Assembly: GCF_049943125.1 (NCBI RefSeq)
Contig: NZ_CP188040.1
Location: forward strand, 434,001 to 498,000
DNA: 64,000 bases
From: JAEXZL01 sp049943125
Lineage (GTDB): Bacteria; Bacillota; Clostridia; Clostridiales; Clostridiaceae
Reading direction: 5' to 3'
A program made the position numbers and the translations under genes. Below, piece after piece: positions 34,713 through 43,199 of the stretch; position 1 is the stretch's first letter, and the number at the start of each line of letters is the position of its first letter. Under the pieces are notes generated by a model. That model did no database searches. It saw only the letters and a program-made list of their open reading frames with translations, and was not told where the DNA came from.

Positions 34713-36122
34713 TCATTGTAGAGGACTAAGATTCGCTTTCTTTATTACATCATCAATACCACCAACGTTGAAAAATGCCCACTCGGGATATTCATCCATC
34801 TCACCGTTGATGATTGCCTTAAAGCCTCTAATAGTATCCTTTACCGGTACATATTTACCAGGAACCCCTGTGAAGTTTTCAGCTACATGGAAAGGTTGAG
34901 AAAGAAATTTTTGAATTTTTCTAGCACGATATACTATAAGCTTATCCTCATCGGATAGCTCGTCCATACCTAGTATTGCTATAATATCTTGAAGGTTCTT
35001 ATACTTCTGAAGTATTTCCTGTACCTTTCTGGCAGTATTATAGTGCTCTTCCCCTACCACATCTTCCTCCAGTATACGGGAGGTGGATTCAAGGGGATCA
35101 ACGGCTGGATATATACCCTGTTCCACTATCTTTCTGGATAAAACCGTTGTAGCGTCAAGGTGAGCAAAGGTTGTTGCCGGAGCCGGGTCAGTGAGATCAT
35201 CAGCAGGTACATATACAGCCTGCACTGAAGTTACGGAACCATTCTTAGTAGATGCTATTCTCTCCTGAAGCTCTCCCATATCAGTAGACAAGGTTGGCTG
35301 GTAGCCTACGGCAGAAGGCATACGTCCAAGAAGTGCTGATACCTCAGAACCTGCCTGAACAAAACGGAAAATATTATCTATGAAGAGAAGCACATCCTGA
35401 TGGTCATGGTCTCTGAAGTACTCTGCCATGGTAAGTCCGGATTCAGCAACTCTCATACGAGCTCCCGGTGGTTCATTCATCTGTCCAAACACCAGGGCGG
35501 TCTTTGATAAAACTCCTGATTCTCTCATCTCTGTCCATAGGTCATTTCCTTCTCTAGAACGCTCTCCTACTCCTGTAAATATTGAGTATCCCCCATGTTC
35601 TGTAGCTACATTAGTGATGAGCTCTTGAATGAGCACTGTTTTACCTACTCCTGCTCCTCCGAAGAGTCCGATCTTTCCGCCCTTAGCGTAAGGAGCCAGA
35701 AGATCTATCACCTTTATTCCCGTTTCCAGCATCTCAACTACAGGGCTCTGATCCTCAAAGCTCGGAGGCTCCCTGTGAATAGACCATTTTTCAACAGCCT
35801 CTATTTTATCCCCATCATCTATGGTATCTCCAAGAACATTAAAAAGTCTTCCTAGGGTTTTTTCTCCTACTGGAACCATTATTTCAGTTCCGTAGGAGGT
35901 AACCTCCATACCCTTTCTAAGACCTTCACTGGCAGCTAGCATGATACAGCGAGCCACGTTATTTCCTACATGCTGTGCCACCTCCATGACGGTTCTTGTA
36001 CCGTCATTATCCAGCTCCAAAGCTTCCTTTATACGGGGGAGATACCCGGCCTCAAAAGTCACATCAACAACAGGGCCTGCAATTCGTATTATTTTACCAA
36101 TATGTATTGACTGCTTTTTCAT
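34713..36122 (-). CDS. atpD: F1Fo ATP synthase catalytic subunit beta
   Basis: 469 residues. Walker A is GGAGVGKTVLIQ and the catalytic glutamate and arginine region is present (GVGERSREGNDL); the Walker B region reads DVLLFIDNIFRF. The protein is full length. Three copies form the catalytic sites of F1 with subunit alpha. The start at 36122 overlaps the atpG stop by 4 bases, implying coupled translation. It is unremarkable, which makes the altered alpha subunit of the same complex stand out. Confidence 0.97.
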   Translation of the reverse strand: MKKQSIHIGKIIRIAGPVVDVTFEAGYLPRIKEALELDNDGTRTVMEVAQHVGNNVARCIMLAASEGLRKGMEVTSYGTEIMVPVGEKTLGRLFNVLGDTIDDGDKIEAVEKWSIHREPPSFEDQSPVVEMLETGIKVIDLLAPYAKGGKIGLFGGAGVGKTVLIQELITNVATEHGGYSIFTGVGERSREGNDLWTEMRESGVLSKTALVFGQMNEPPGARMRVAESGLTMAEYFRDHDHQDVLLFIDNIFRFVQAGSEVSALLGRMPSAVGYQPTLSTDMGELQERIASTKNGSVTSVQAVYVPADDLTDPAPATTFAHLDATTVLSRKIVEQGIYPAVDPLESTSRILEEDVVGEEHYNTARKVQEILQKYKNLQDIIAILGMDELSDEDKLIVYRARKIQKFLSQPFHVAENFTGVPGKYVPVKDTIRGFKAIINGEMDEYPEWAFFNVGGIDDVIKKANLSPLQ

Positions 36123-37036
36123 GATAACGAATGATCTCCTTCCTTAAACTTCATTTTTTTCTTATTCTTCTGCGCTCTAGCCCCGCTTACCACCTCGGTA
36201 ATTTCCTGTGTTATATTGGCCTGACGCAGCCGATTATAAACAATGGACATTTCCTGGAGCATAATCTTAGCGTTTCTTGTGGCACTCTCCATGGCCATAA
36301 CACGAGCATTCTGCTCACTAGTATAGGACTCCATAAGAGTGGCGAATATATAGCCAGTTAAATAATCCGGAACCAGAGCAGAAACAATCTCTTCCGCAGA
36401 AGGATATATAGGAAGCTCTGAGGCTGCTTCTCTAACTTGAAAATTCTCCTTAGAAAGGGGAAGCAGTTTTTCAATAATAGTTTTTGAAGAAATAGCACTT
36501 TCATTTTTTGTATAGATCACGTATATTTCATCAGCCTTCCTGCTTAAGTACATATCTACAAGCTCATCTGCAATAAGCCTTGCTTTCTTCAAGGTGGGAT
36601 TAGAAGCAGTAAACTGAAAATCCTTTTTTAGATTATACTCCTTCTTGGAGAAAAAATGGTATCCGAATATACCAACGGTGCAGAAACAGCTTTCTTCTCC
36701 TGCATTTTTCTCCATGTGTTCTAGTGCAAGCTTGCATGCATTGTGATTATAAGCTCCTGCAAGCCCCTTATCTCCTGTTATGACTAAATAACATGTTTTT
36801 TTCTTTGAGATTTTCTGATTTTCCTCATCTTCAAAGAAGATATAGGGAGCACTAGGAAATCTCTTGATTATATCATGCATAGTCTTCTGGAGCTCTTCAA
36901 AGAACGGCTCCGTTTTATTCAATGCTCTTTTAGCCTGCTTCAATTTAGTAGTAGAAATCATATGCATTGCATTAGTTATTTTCATTGTATCCCTAACGCT
37001 GTTCATCCTGTTTTTAATCTCTCTAACATCTGCCAT
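36119..37036 (-). CDS. atpG: F1Fo ATP synthase subunit gamma
   Basis: 305 residues, slightly longer than the usual 285-290. The N-terminal coiled-coil strand (VREIKNRMNSVRDTMKITNA followed by MHMISTTKLKQAK) and C-terminal strand (MESATRNAKIMLQ, then VYNRLRQANITQEITEVVSG) are typical of the rotor shaft. It ends with a short Lys-rich extension (KNKKKMKFKEGDHSLS) not found in most family members. It lies 5 bases after atpA and overlaps atpD by 4. Confidence 0.95.
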   Translation of the reverse strand: MADVREIKNRMNSVRDTMKITNAMHMISTTKLKQAKRALNKTEPFFEELQKTMHDIIKRFPSAPYIFFEDEENQKISKKKTCYLVITGDKGLAGAYNHNACKLALEHMEKNAGEESCFCTVGIFGYHFFSKKEYNLKKDFQFTASNPTLKKARLIADELVDMYLSRKADEIYVIYTKNESAISSKTIIEKLLPLSKENFQVREAASELPIYPSAEEIVSALVPDYLTGYIFATLMESYTSEQNARVMAMESATRNAKIMLQEMSIVYNRLRQANITQEITEVVSGARAQKNKKKMKFKEGDHSLS

Positions 37037-37041
37037 AGCTA

Positions 37042-38790
37042 TTACCTGCTTACATATTCTTTTGCTATGCTGATAATCTTTTCTATAAGCTCATCAGATA
37101 GCTTATTGGTTGTTTCTATCTCCTGTACCATATCTGGATGCTCCTGGTGGAAGAACTTCAGAATTTCTCCCTGGAACTTTTTGATATTTTGGGTTTCTAC
37201 GCCTACCATTATCTTGTTAGTAGCCATTACCAGAGTTAATACCTGATCACACATTGACATAGGATGAGCCAAAGGTTGCTTCAAAAGCTCCATGAGACCG
37301 CTTCCGTAGGCAAGCTGCATCTTGGTGGCATCATCTAGGTCAGAGCTGAACTGGGTGAAAACCTCCATTTCCCTGTACTGTGCCAGGTCTATTCTTACAC
37401 TTCCTGCAGCCTTTTTCATTGCCTTCGTCTGGGCTGCTCCACCAACACGGGATACGGAAAGTCCTACATTAACCGCAGGCCTTATTCCTGAGAAGAAGAG
37501 ACTGCTTTCTAGGAATATCTGTCCGTCGGTTATGGATATAACATTGGTGGGTATGTAAGCACTAACGTCACCAGCCTGGGTTTCTATTATTGGCAGTGCC
37601 GTTATGGAGCCACCACCGAAATTTTCGTTAAGCCTTGCAGAACGCTCAAGAAGCCTTGAATGGAGGTAGAAAACATCCCCGGGATAAGCTTCTCTACCAG
37701 GAGAACGTTCCAGCAGCAGTGAGATTGCACGGTATGCAACCGCATGCTTGGATAGGTCATCATAAACTATGAGAACATCCTTTCCCTGACGCATAAAATG
37801 CTCAGCCATGGCAGTTCCAGAATAGGGTGCTATGTACTGAAGGGTAGCTGTATCACTGGCCGTAGAGGATACAACAGTAGTATACTCCATGGCACCGTTC
37901 TGCTTAAGGGTGGTAACAAGCTTTGCTACGGTGGAAGCCTTCTGTCCTATAGCAACATAGATGCATATAACATCCTTTCCCTTCTGATTAATTATAGTAT
38001 CCATGGCTATGGATGTCTTACCGGTCTGCCTGTCCCCTATGATAAGCTCTCTCTGACCTCTTCCTATAGGAAACATAGAGTCTATTGATAATATTCCTGT
38101 TTCCAGCGGCACATCAACAGCTCTTCTTTCAACAATACCCTGAGCCTTGGACTCTATAGGACGGTAATCCTCTCCCTTTATTAAGCCCAAGCCGTCTATG
38201 GGATTTCCAAGAGCATCCACTACCCTTCCAAGGAAGTCCTTTCCTACCTTAACCCCAGCCTTCTTTCCAGAGCCAACAACTCTAGATCCCTCCATGATAT
38301 CGTTATCACGACCGAAGAGTATACAGCCAATCTCGTCCTCTCTTATATCCTGAACCATCCCCTTTGTACCTGTTTCAAAAATCACAATTTCTCCGTACAT
38401 TACATGGTCCAAGCCTTTTATGGTTGCGATACCGTCGCCTAAAAAGGTTACATAGCCAACCTCTTTGCAATTTTCGTCAAATTGAGCACTTTTGATTTCC
38501 TCTTTAACTATAGATATTATGTCCTTGGGGCACTGTAACTTTTCACAAATGCCATCTTTTATATGAGCTTTGATCTGGCGAAGCTTTTCCTTTGTGCTCC
38601 AGTCATACTCTTCATTGCCTATCTTAAGCACAAATCCACCAATAAGACTCTTTCTTTCCTCCAGAATAAGATTGACTTCTTCCTTTTTATACCTGTCATT
38701 TATAAAAGATCTTATGCCAATTATCTGCTCCTCTGTAGGGGGAGTAACATATAGAAGCCTTGCTTCTACTCTATTTATCTCCTTCGCCAT
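37042..38790 (-). CDS. atpA: F1Fo ATP synthase subunit alpha with fused subunit delta C-terminal domain
   Basis: About 582 residues instead of the usual 500-510. Residues about 85-582 are a normal alpha subunit with P-loop GDRQTGKTS. Residues about 5-75 match the C-terminal domain of subunit delta/OSCP (AtpH): RVEARLLYVTPPTEEQI, then SLIGGFVLKIGN and a DWSTKEKLRQI end, like the E. coli delta segment SVMAGVIIRAGD...DGSVRGRLERL. The operon has no separate atpH: atpF overlaps this gene by 20 bases exactly where atpH normally lies. So the delta N-terminal domain is missing and its b-binding C-terminal domain is carried by alpha, present three times per F1. The start is ATG 38790 behind AGGTGG. 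The reading frame is continuous with no sign of frameshift. Confidence 0.92.
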   Translation of the reverse strand: MAKEINRVEARLLYVTPPTEEQIIGIRSFINDRYKKEEVNLILEERKSLIGGFVLKIGNEEYDWSTKEKLRQIKAHIKDGICEKLQCPKDIISIVKEEIKSAQFDENCKEVGYVTFLGDGIATIKGLDHVMYGEIVIFETGTKGMVQDIREDEIGCILFGRDNDIMEGSRVVGSGKKAGVKVGKDFLGRVVDALGNPIDGLGLIKGEDYRPIESKAQGIVERRAVDVPLETGILSIDSMFPIGRGQRELIIGDRQTGKTSIAMDTIINQKGKDVICIYVAIGQKASTVAKLVTTLKQNGAMEYTTVVSSTASDTATLQYIAPYSGTAMAEHFMRQGKDVLIVYDDLSKHAVAYRAISLLLERSPGREAYPGDVFYLHSRLLERSARLNENFGGGSITALPIIETQAGDVSAYIPTNVISITDGQIFLESSLFFSGIRPAVNVGLSVSRVGGAAQTKAMKKAAGSVRIDLAQYREMEVFTQFSSDLDDATKMQLAYGSGLMELLKQPLAHPMSMCDQVLTLVMATNKIMVGVETQNIKKFQGEILKFFHQEHPDMVQEIETTNKLSDELIEKIISIAKEYVSR

Positions 38791-39271
38791 CGCTTCCACC
38801 TACCTTGACTAAAAAATCATCATACAGTTCACAGTCTCTACCTAGCGTAGCTTTGTCATTGATAATTTTCTCAGCGGCCTCTATAGCTAACATTCCAATC
38901 TCATCCTTAAGGTTTACTAGGGCGTTTTCTTTCTCTCTCTCAATCTTTTTCTCAGCCTTGATCAATATCTTCTGGGCTTCAGCATTTGCTTTTTCTATTA
39001 TAGCTTCGTAAGCAAGCTCTCCCTTCTTTTTAGACTCTTCAATAATAGTATGATATTCTGCATTTCCCATGAGTAGCTTTTCCTCATACTGAGCTTTTAA
39101 CTCATTTGCCTGTTTTTCTATTTCAGCTGAGTTATTCAGCTGAGCTTCTACAAGGCTCCTGCGCTTTTCAATAATGCCAAGAACAGGCTTATACAAAAAC
39201 TTCTTCATAAGTAAATATAATATTAATAAATTTATTATTGTAAATAAAAGGTTCCAATCTAGTCTAAGCAC
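38771..39271 (-). CDS. atpF: F1Fo ATP synthase subunit b
   Basis: 166 residues. One N-terminal transmembrane helix (LLFTIINLLILYLLMKKFLY) is followed by a long charged helical stalk with heptad spacing, then VNLKDEIGMLAIEAAEKII. It is the peripheral stator that normally binds subunit delta at its C-terminal end; here its partner would be the delta-like domain fused to alpha. Start is GTG 39271 with AGGAG upstream. Its last 20 bases overlap the start of atpA. The very acidic GGSDGEGDK tail may simply reflect the overlap. Confidence 0.93.
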   Translation of the reverse strand: MLRLDWNLLFTIINLLILYLLMKKFLYKPVLGIIEKRRSLVEAQLNNSAEIEKQANELKAQYEEKLLMGNAEYHTIIEESKKKGELAYEAIIEKANAEAQKILIKAEKKIEREKENALVNLKDEIGMLAIEAAEKIINDKATLGRDCELYDDFLVKVGGSDGEGDK

Positions 39272-39292
39272 CTATATACACTCCTTTATCTA

Positions 39293-39517
39293 TTATTTAA
39301 GGAACAGTATTATTAATAGGGCTATAACGAAACCATAAATAGCGGTTGCTTCTGCCAAGGCAGCACCCAAAAGCAATATCTTACTAATCTTACCTTCTGC
39401 TTCCGGCTGTCTTGCTACAGCCTCTGAAGCCTTCGCTGTGGCAACGCCTATACCTATACCTGCTCCTACTCCTGTTAATACTGCTACAGCAGCACCAATT
39501 GCTATTAATTGTGACAT
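39293..39517 (-). CDS. atpE: F1Fo ATP synthase subunit c
   Basis: 74 residues, two transmembrane helices joined by the polar loop ARQPEAEGKI. The ion-binding carboxylate is Glu56 in LAEATAIYG. The position equal to Gln32 of sodium-type c subunits is hydrophobic and Ser after the Glu is replaced by Ala, so proton rather than sodium coupling is inferred. It forms the rotor ring. Spacing to its neighbours (21 and 33 bases) fits the operon. Confidence 0.95.
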   Translation of the reverse strand: MSQLIAIGAAVAVLTGVGAGIGIGVATAKASEAVARQPEAEGKISKILLLGAALAEATAIYGFVIALLIILFLK

Positions 39518-39550
39518 AACCTTCCTCTCTCCTTCTTTTATCTTAAATTT

Positions 39551-40246
39551 TTATTCAATGGCTTCTTTGATGAACAAAGAGGTTAAAAATACGAATACAT
39601 AAGCCTGAATCAAGGCATCAAATATATCGAAGTACAGGCTAAATGCTACGGGTACCCCCACAGGGATAATAATCTTGATAAGCTCCATAACAACAAAGGC
39701 TCCAAGTATGTTACCAAAAAGTCGCATACATAAAGATAGAGGTCTAATGAGGATCTCAAGAAAGTTTATTGGAGCTACAATTGCAATAGGTTCAGCCTTT
39801 TTCTTGAAATAGCCCTTGACTCCGCTCTTGGAAATGGTCGCTGACTCAATGAGCACTATACTCATTATTGCAAGACCTAGTGTAACGGATAAGTCTTTTG
39901 TGGGTGGCTTCATTCCAAGAAGTCCTATAGTGTTAGCAGTCCCAAGATATATGATTACCGTCATGAGATATGGTATGTACTTTCTTCCATGCTCCCCTAT
40001 GATATCATCGAAGAAGCTATAGAGCCATTCAACGGCAAACTCGATAGCCAGCTGCCTCTTCCCAGGGTTTTCAACCACTAGATTACGAGTAAGCGCTATG
40101 GATATTATTGTAAGTGCAGCTATTATGAACCAGGTTATTACTGTAGACTCTGAAACTCCGATACCACCTAAGACAGGAATTGTGAATACTGTTTCACAGT
40201 TGAGCATTTCTAATAGTTCTTCAGATAAATGTTCCGTTATAAACAC
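39551..40246 (-). CDS. atpB: F1Fo ATP synthase subunit a
   Basis: 231 residues, five or six transmembrane helices. The conserved half-channel motif LIRPLSLCMRLFGNILGA carries the essential Arg in MRLFGN. It forms the stator ion channel next to the c ring. It is the first gene of the operon; no atpI precedes it. The 112-base gap to the Crp-like gene holds the promoter; TTGGCG-16-TATCTA on the minus strand is a weak candidate. A ribosome binding site AAAGGA precedes ATG 40246. Confidence 0.95.
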   Translation of the reverse strand: MFITEHLSEELLEMLNCETVFTIPVLGGIGVSESTVITWFIIAALTIISIALTRNLVVENPGKRQLAIEFAVEWLYSFFDDIIGEHGRKYIPYLMTVIIYLGTANTIGLLGMKPPTKDLSVTLGLAIMSIVLIESATISKSGVKGYFKKKAEPIAIVAPINFLEILIRPLSLCMRLFGNILGAFVVMELIKIIIPVGVPVAFSLYFDIFDALIQAYVFVFLTSLFIKEAIE

Positions 40247-40358
40247 ATCCTTTCCTATAGGTTAACAATATTAATTTGAAATAATGACGTGAATAGATAT
40301 AATAAAATCTAGGCACGCCAATATTTTTTAATTACTATGCTTAATACTAAATTTAAAT

Positions 40359-41021
40359 TCAATATTCGTTATTATAATAATCCTTCACTGGCTTTGCTAT
40401 TTCCATTAGCATTTCACGATCAGAAATATAACAACCTTTTTCATCTTTCCCTAATATGTATTCATCCTTTAACTTGTCCAAAACATAATATAAGTTTCTT
40501 CTGCTTATACATAATTCCAAACATGCCTTATAGAGGCTATCACATACAAAGCGATTACCTTCACGGTTTTCTAAGATGTGATAGGCGATGATTTCATACT
40601 GCGTAAATAACTTATTTACTAGGGTTTTCTTATACATAGTATAAAGTCGTTCATTAACTTTACAATAATAAAATCGAGCAAATATTTCATTCTTCATAAG
40701 AGTTGTAAAACATTTTACAGATAACTTTATGAGTATAGATGATGTTTCTGCTATTGTGTCACAATAAAAATTTTTGTTTTGCAGATTACTCAGATGACCA
40801 GCGAAATGACCTGGTGTTAAATCATCCACCAATATTTTTTTACCATTGGAAGCCGTAGCAACTACCTTAACCTTTCCTTCAAGAATGTAAAATATATAGT
40901 CATTATCCTTTCCTGCGTGTACTACATAATCTCCCTTTTTAAAGCTGACAATAGGAAGATTATCCGTGTCATGACCACAATCGTTAATAACTTTATAAAT
41001 TTCATCATCATACTTATACAA
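40359..41021 (-). CDS. Crp/Fnr-family transcriptional regulator
   Basis: 220 residues. The N-terminal cyclic-nucleotide-binding-like barrel (GDYVVHAGKDNDYIFYILEG, then KVKVVATASNGKKILVDDL) is followed by a dimer helix and a C-terminal winged helix (LCISRRNLYYVLDKLKDEYI). No Fnr-type Cys cluster is present, so it is not an obvious oxygen sensor. The overall shape resembles the YeiL-like branch. It lies between the atp operon and the YczE-like gene downstream of the p-cresol operon, in the same direction, and could control either. The ligand is unknown. Confidence 0.8.
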   Translation of the reverse strand: MYKYDDEIYKVINDCGHDTDNLPIVSFKKGDYVVHAGKDNDYIFYILEGKVKVVATASNGKKILVDDLTPGHFAGHLSNLQNKNFYCDTIAETSSILIKLSVKCFTTLMKNEIFARFYYCKVNERLYTMYKKTLVNKLFTQYEIIAYHILENREGNRFVCDSLYKACLELCISRRNLYYVLDKLKDEYILGKDEKGCYISDREMLMEIAKPVKDYYNNEY

Positions 41022-41089
41022 TTAAATCACCAACATCATAAATTATATTTGGTCAATTATTTATTCTTTTATCTAATTTTCACTAAAAT

Positions 41090-41782
41090 CTATTTTTCAA
41101 TCCATGCCACTACTTTTTCTTTTATAGCTTTATTAATAATACCTACTCCCTTTCCTACAAATATGGCTGCTACTATTGTTCCTTCTCTTACAACAACAAG
41201 ATTAGCATCTGTAAAAGCCTTTCCCCCCCCTAATAGGGCAAAAGATAAAATTGCTGCTACAACAACCATGCTTGTATCTACAGTACTCTTAGCATTGTGG
41301 AAGGCTATCTTACCTTCACTTGCCTCACTAACAGCCGCTGATAATCCTTCTGCAGGTAGTGGTATCCATTTTGGCATAAGATAGAAGGAAACTCCCACAG
41401 CAATAATCACTACACTAAGTACAAGATAAATAAGCTGTATAAAATAATTAGAAGGCTTAGGTAATAAGTTGTTTACGAATAAGCATACATCAATAAAATA
41501 ACTTAAAATAAATGTAATTCCAAATTGAAGTAATTGTATTGGTTTATACTTCTTTCTTAAAATGATGATTTGTAAAATTATAAGAATAACATATATCATA
41601 GAAGTGCTCATACCAAGAGATATTCCCTCTATACCAAACTTAGCAAATATTTTTTCACATGCTCTAGGAATTGAGCTAACTGGTGATATACCTGTAGCAC
41701 TTAAAGCTGATATTCTTATTCCAAAGGCAATTAGAAACATCCCACCAAAGTAACAAATAGCTTTCTTAATTATTTTTCCCAA
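41090..41782 (-). CDS. YczE/YyaS/YitT-like integral membrane protein
   Basis: 230 residues with about five or six hydrophobic segments. The start AICYFGGMFLIAFGIRISAL, then TGISPVSSIPRA and a later PLPAEGLSAAVSE motif are typical of the YczE-like family of unknown function. Start is TTG 41782 with GGAGG nine bases upstream. It follows the hpd operon after a GC-rich hairpin, so it may be expressed by read-through and could move the substrate or product of 4-hydroxyphenylacetate decarboxylation; this is context inference only. Confidence 0.7.
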   Translation of the reverse strand: MGKIIKKAICYFGGMFLIAFGIRISALSATGISPVSSIPRACEKIFAKFGIEGISLGMSTSMIYVILIILQIIILRKKYKPIQLLQFGITFILSYFIDVCLFVNNLLPKPSNYFIQLIYLVLSVVIIAVGVSFYLMPKWIPLPAEGLSAAVSEASEGKIAFHNAKSTVDTSMVVVAAILSFALLGGGKAFTDANLVVVREGTIVAAIFVGKGVGIINKAIKEKVVAWIEK

Positions 41783-41829
41783 AAGAAAGTACCTCCTTAA
41801 TTAAATTGAGAATAATTTAATATAATAAT

Positions 41830-41857
41830 GGGGGATTTATGCTTTACACAATCCCCC
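41830..41857 (-). terminator. Hairpin after hpdA
   Basis: GGGGGATT and AATCCCCC pair perfectly over 8 bp with a 12-base loop just after the hpdA stop. The following ATTATTATA is a weak T-tract, so termination may be partial and allow read-through into the YczE-like gene. Confidence 0.6.
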
Positions 41858-41864
41858 TTCAAGA

Positions 41865-42809
41865 CTAAAAGGGTGTATTATCAGCAATATAACAAGCTAT
41901 TCTGTTATCAAGATAAACCTCCTGTAGCTTACTAAGCTGTTCTTCCGTTACATCCCCTGTTCCAACGGTATTATATACATAATCTCTTCCAAGCTGATCC
42001 CATTTAGTACCACCTAATCTATGGAACTTAAGCAAATTAATTTCATAAAGATCGTTTTCCTTCATGAACTCAATACATTTGTTCGCATTTTCTAAGCTGT
42101 CATTATATCCTCTAATTATAGGAGTTCTTAAAACAATTCTCCCTTTCCATCTAGATTTTTTCAATGCAGATATATTTGAAAGAATTTGCTTGTTGGAAAC
42201 CCCCGTTCCTTCCTTATGCAATTCATCATCCATGTTTTTTACATCTACAAAAGCAAAATGAATATATTTCATAACTTCTAGAAATATTTTTTCGCTTGTA
42301 AATCCAGAGGTCTCTATGGCTGTGTGGATCTGCATATCCTTACATCTTTTCAATACCTCTAATAGGAATTTATGCTGCATTAAAGGCTCACCACCAGTGA
42401 AGGTAACTCCTCCTTCTGGTCCCCAGTTGCTAAAGTCCCGTCTAAGAATTTTCATCAATTCATCAACAGACAGCTCCTTAACACATTGCTTCAGTGCATT
42501 ATTCGGACAAATTGAAGTACACTCAAAGGTTTCGCAATTCTTGCATATATCCCATTGTATACTTGGTTTTCCACTTAAATCGAACACTATGGAACCGTAG
42601 GGACATTTTCCTTCACAGACTTTACAACCTTTTTCCCATTTACAAACTCTTTCAGCAAACATTATATGCTTTTTTAGAATCCAGCTCTCTGGGTTAGCGC
42701 ACCATTTACACTGCAGAGGGCATCCAGTAAAAAATACATTTGTTCTGCAGCCAGGTCCATCATGAACAGAAAAGCTTTGAATGTCAAATATTAATCCTTT
42801 TTCTTCCAT
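41865..42809 (-). CDS. hpdA: 4-hydroxyphenylacetate decarboxylase activating enzyme (radical SAM)
   Basis: About 314 residues, the size of known HpdA/CsdA proteins. The radical-SAM motif CPLQCKWCANPES follows FSVHDGPGCRTNVFFTGC. An inserted ferredoxin-like region holds two Cys groups (CKVCEGKCPYG and CKNCETFECTSICPN) for extra 4Fe-4S clusters. The glycyl-radical activase motif FTGGEPLMQ comes next. It uses SAM to make the glycyl radical on HpdB. Start ATG 42809 lies 7 bases after the hpdC stop with TAGG upstream; an in-frame ATG at 42854 would overlap hpdC by 38 bases and is less likely. It is the third gene of the hpdB-hpdC-hpdA operon. Confidence 0.93.
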   Translation of the reverse strand: MEEKGLIFDIQSFSVHDGPGCRTNVFFTGCPLQCKWCANPESWILKKHIMFAERVCKWEKGCKVCEGKCPYGSIVFDLSGKPSIQWDICKNCETFECTSICPNNALKQCVKELSVDELMKILRRDFSNWGPEGGVTFTGGEPLMQHKFLLEVLKRCKDMQIHTAIETSGFTSEKIFLEVMKYIHFAFVDVKNMDDELHKEGTGVSNKQILSNISALKKSRWKGRIVLRTPIIRGYNDSLENANKCIEFMKENDLYEINLLKFHRLGGTKWDQLGRDYVYNTVGTGDVTEEQLSKLQEVYLDNRIACYIADNTPF

Positions 42810-42816
42810 ATACAGC

Positions 42817-43077
42817 CTATCTAGCTTTATATCCGTTACATCCGAAGGCTCCACAAGAGGAATATGCCCAATTTTCCTTTTCTAAGCCTGTACATAATCC
42901 TATACCATATCTGTCTTCGTTAGCAAAATTTTTGCAATTTCCACATTTCTCAACTTCTATAAACTCGGGGCATGCTTCACTACCTTCCCCATCTATAGGA
43001 ACTATCATCTTAGTTAATCCACACATTCCTTTTTCAACATCCAAATGTATATAATTCTTGCAATCAACGTGTTTCAT
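42817..43077 (-). CDS. hpdC: 4-hydroxyphenylacetate decarboxylase small Fe-S subunit
   Basis: 86 residues. The first cluster ligands His3, Cys6, Cys19 and Cys36 sit at the same positions I recall for the Clostridium scatologenes small subunit, and a second set Cys45, Cys48, Cys62 and Cys75 or Cys80 forms the other 4Fe-4S site. This subunit is specific to 4-hydroxyphenylacetate decarboxylase among glycyl radical enzymes and fixes the identity of the operon. It lies between hpdB and hpdA. A GGAGG ribosome binding site precedes ATG 43077. Confidence 0.95.
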   Translation of the reverse strand: MKHVDCKNYIHLDVEKGMCGLTKMIVPIDGEGSEACPEFIEVEKCGNCKNFANEDRYGIGLCTGLEKENWAYSSCGAFGCNGYKAR

Positions 43078-43131
43078 TTATTTTACCTCCTTATATTATA
43101 GGCCCCTCAGTGGGACGTATTTAAGGTTAAC

Positions 43132-43160
43132 GCCCAAGGGTATATGCCTCCTCGGGCATA
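43132..43160 (-). other. Stem-loop between hpdB and hpdC
   Basis: In the 122-base spacer the minus strand can form TATGCC-CGAGGA-GGCATA, or alternatively GCCC...GGGC, both GC-rich compared with the surroundings. No T-tract follows. It may set the ratio of large to small subunit through mRNA processing. This is base-pairing inference. Confidence 0.4.
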
Positions 43161-43199
43161 AACCAAAATATGAATATGTAAATTTATTATAGATTACCT

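Noticed and set aside
39293..39517. Sodium-type ATP synthase
   Set aside because: Subunit c lacks the Gln and the Ser after Glu that define Na+ binding, so proton coupling is more likely.
42809..42854. Longer N-terminus for hpdA
   Set aside because: It would overlap hpdC by 38 bases; the ATG at 42809 starts where known activases start and has a ribosome binding site.
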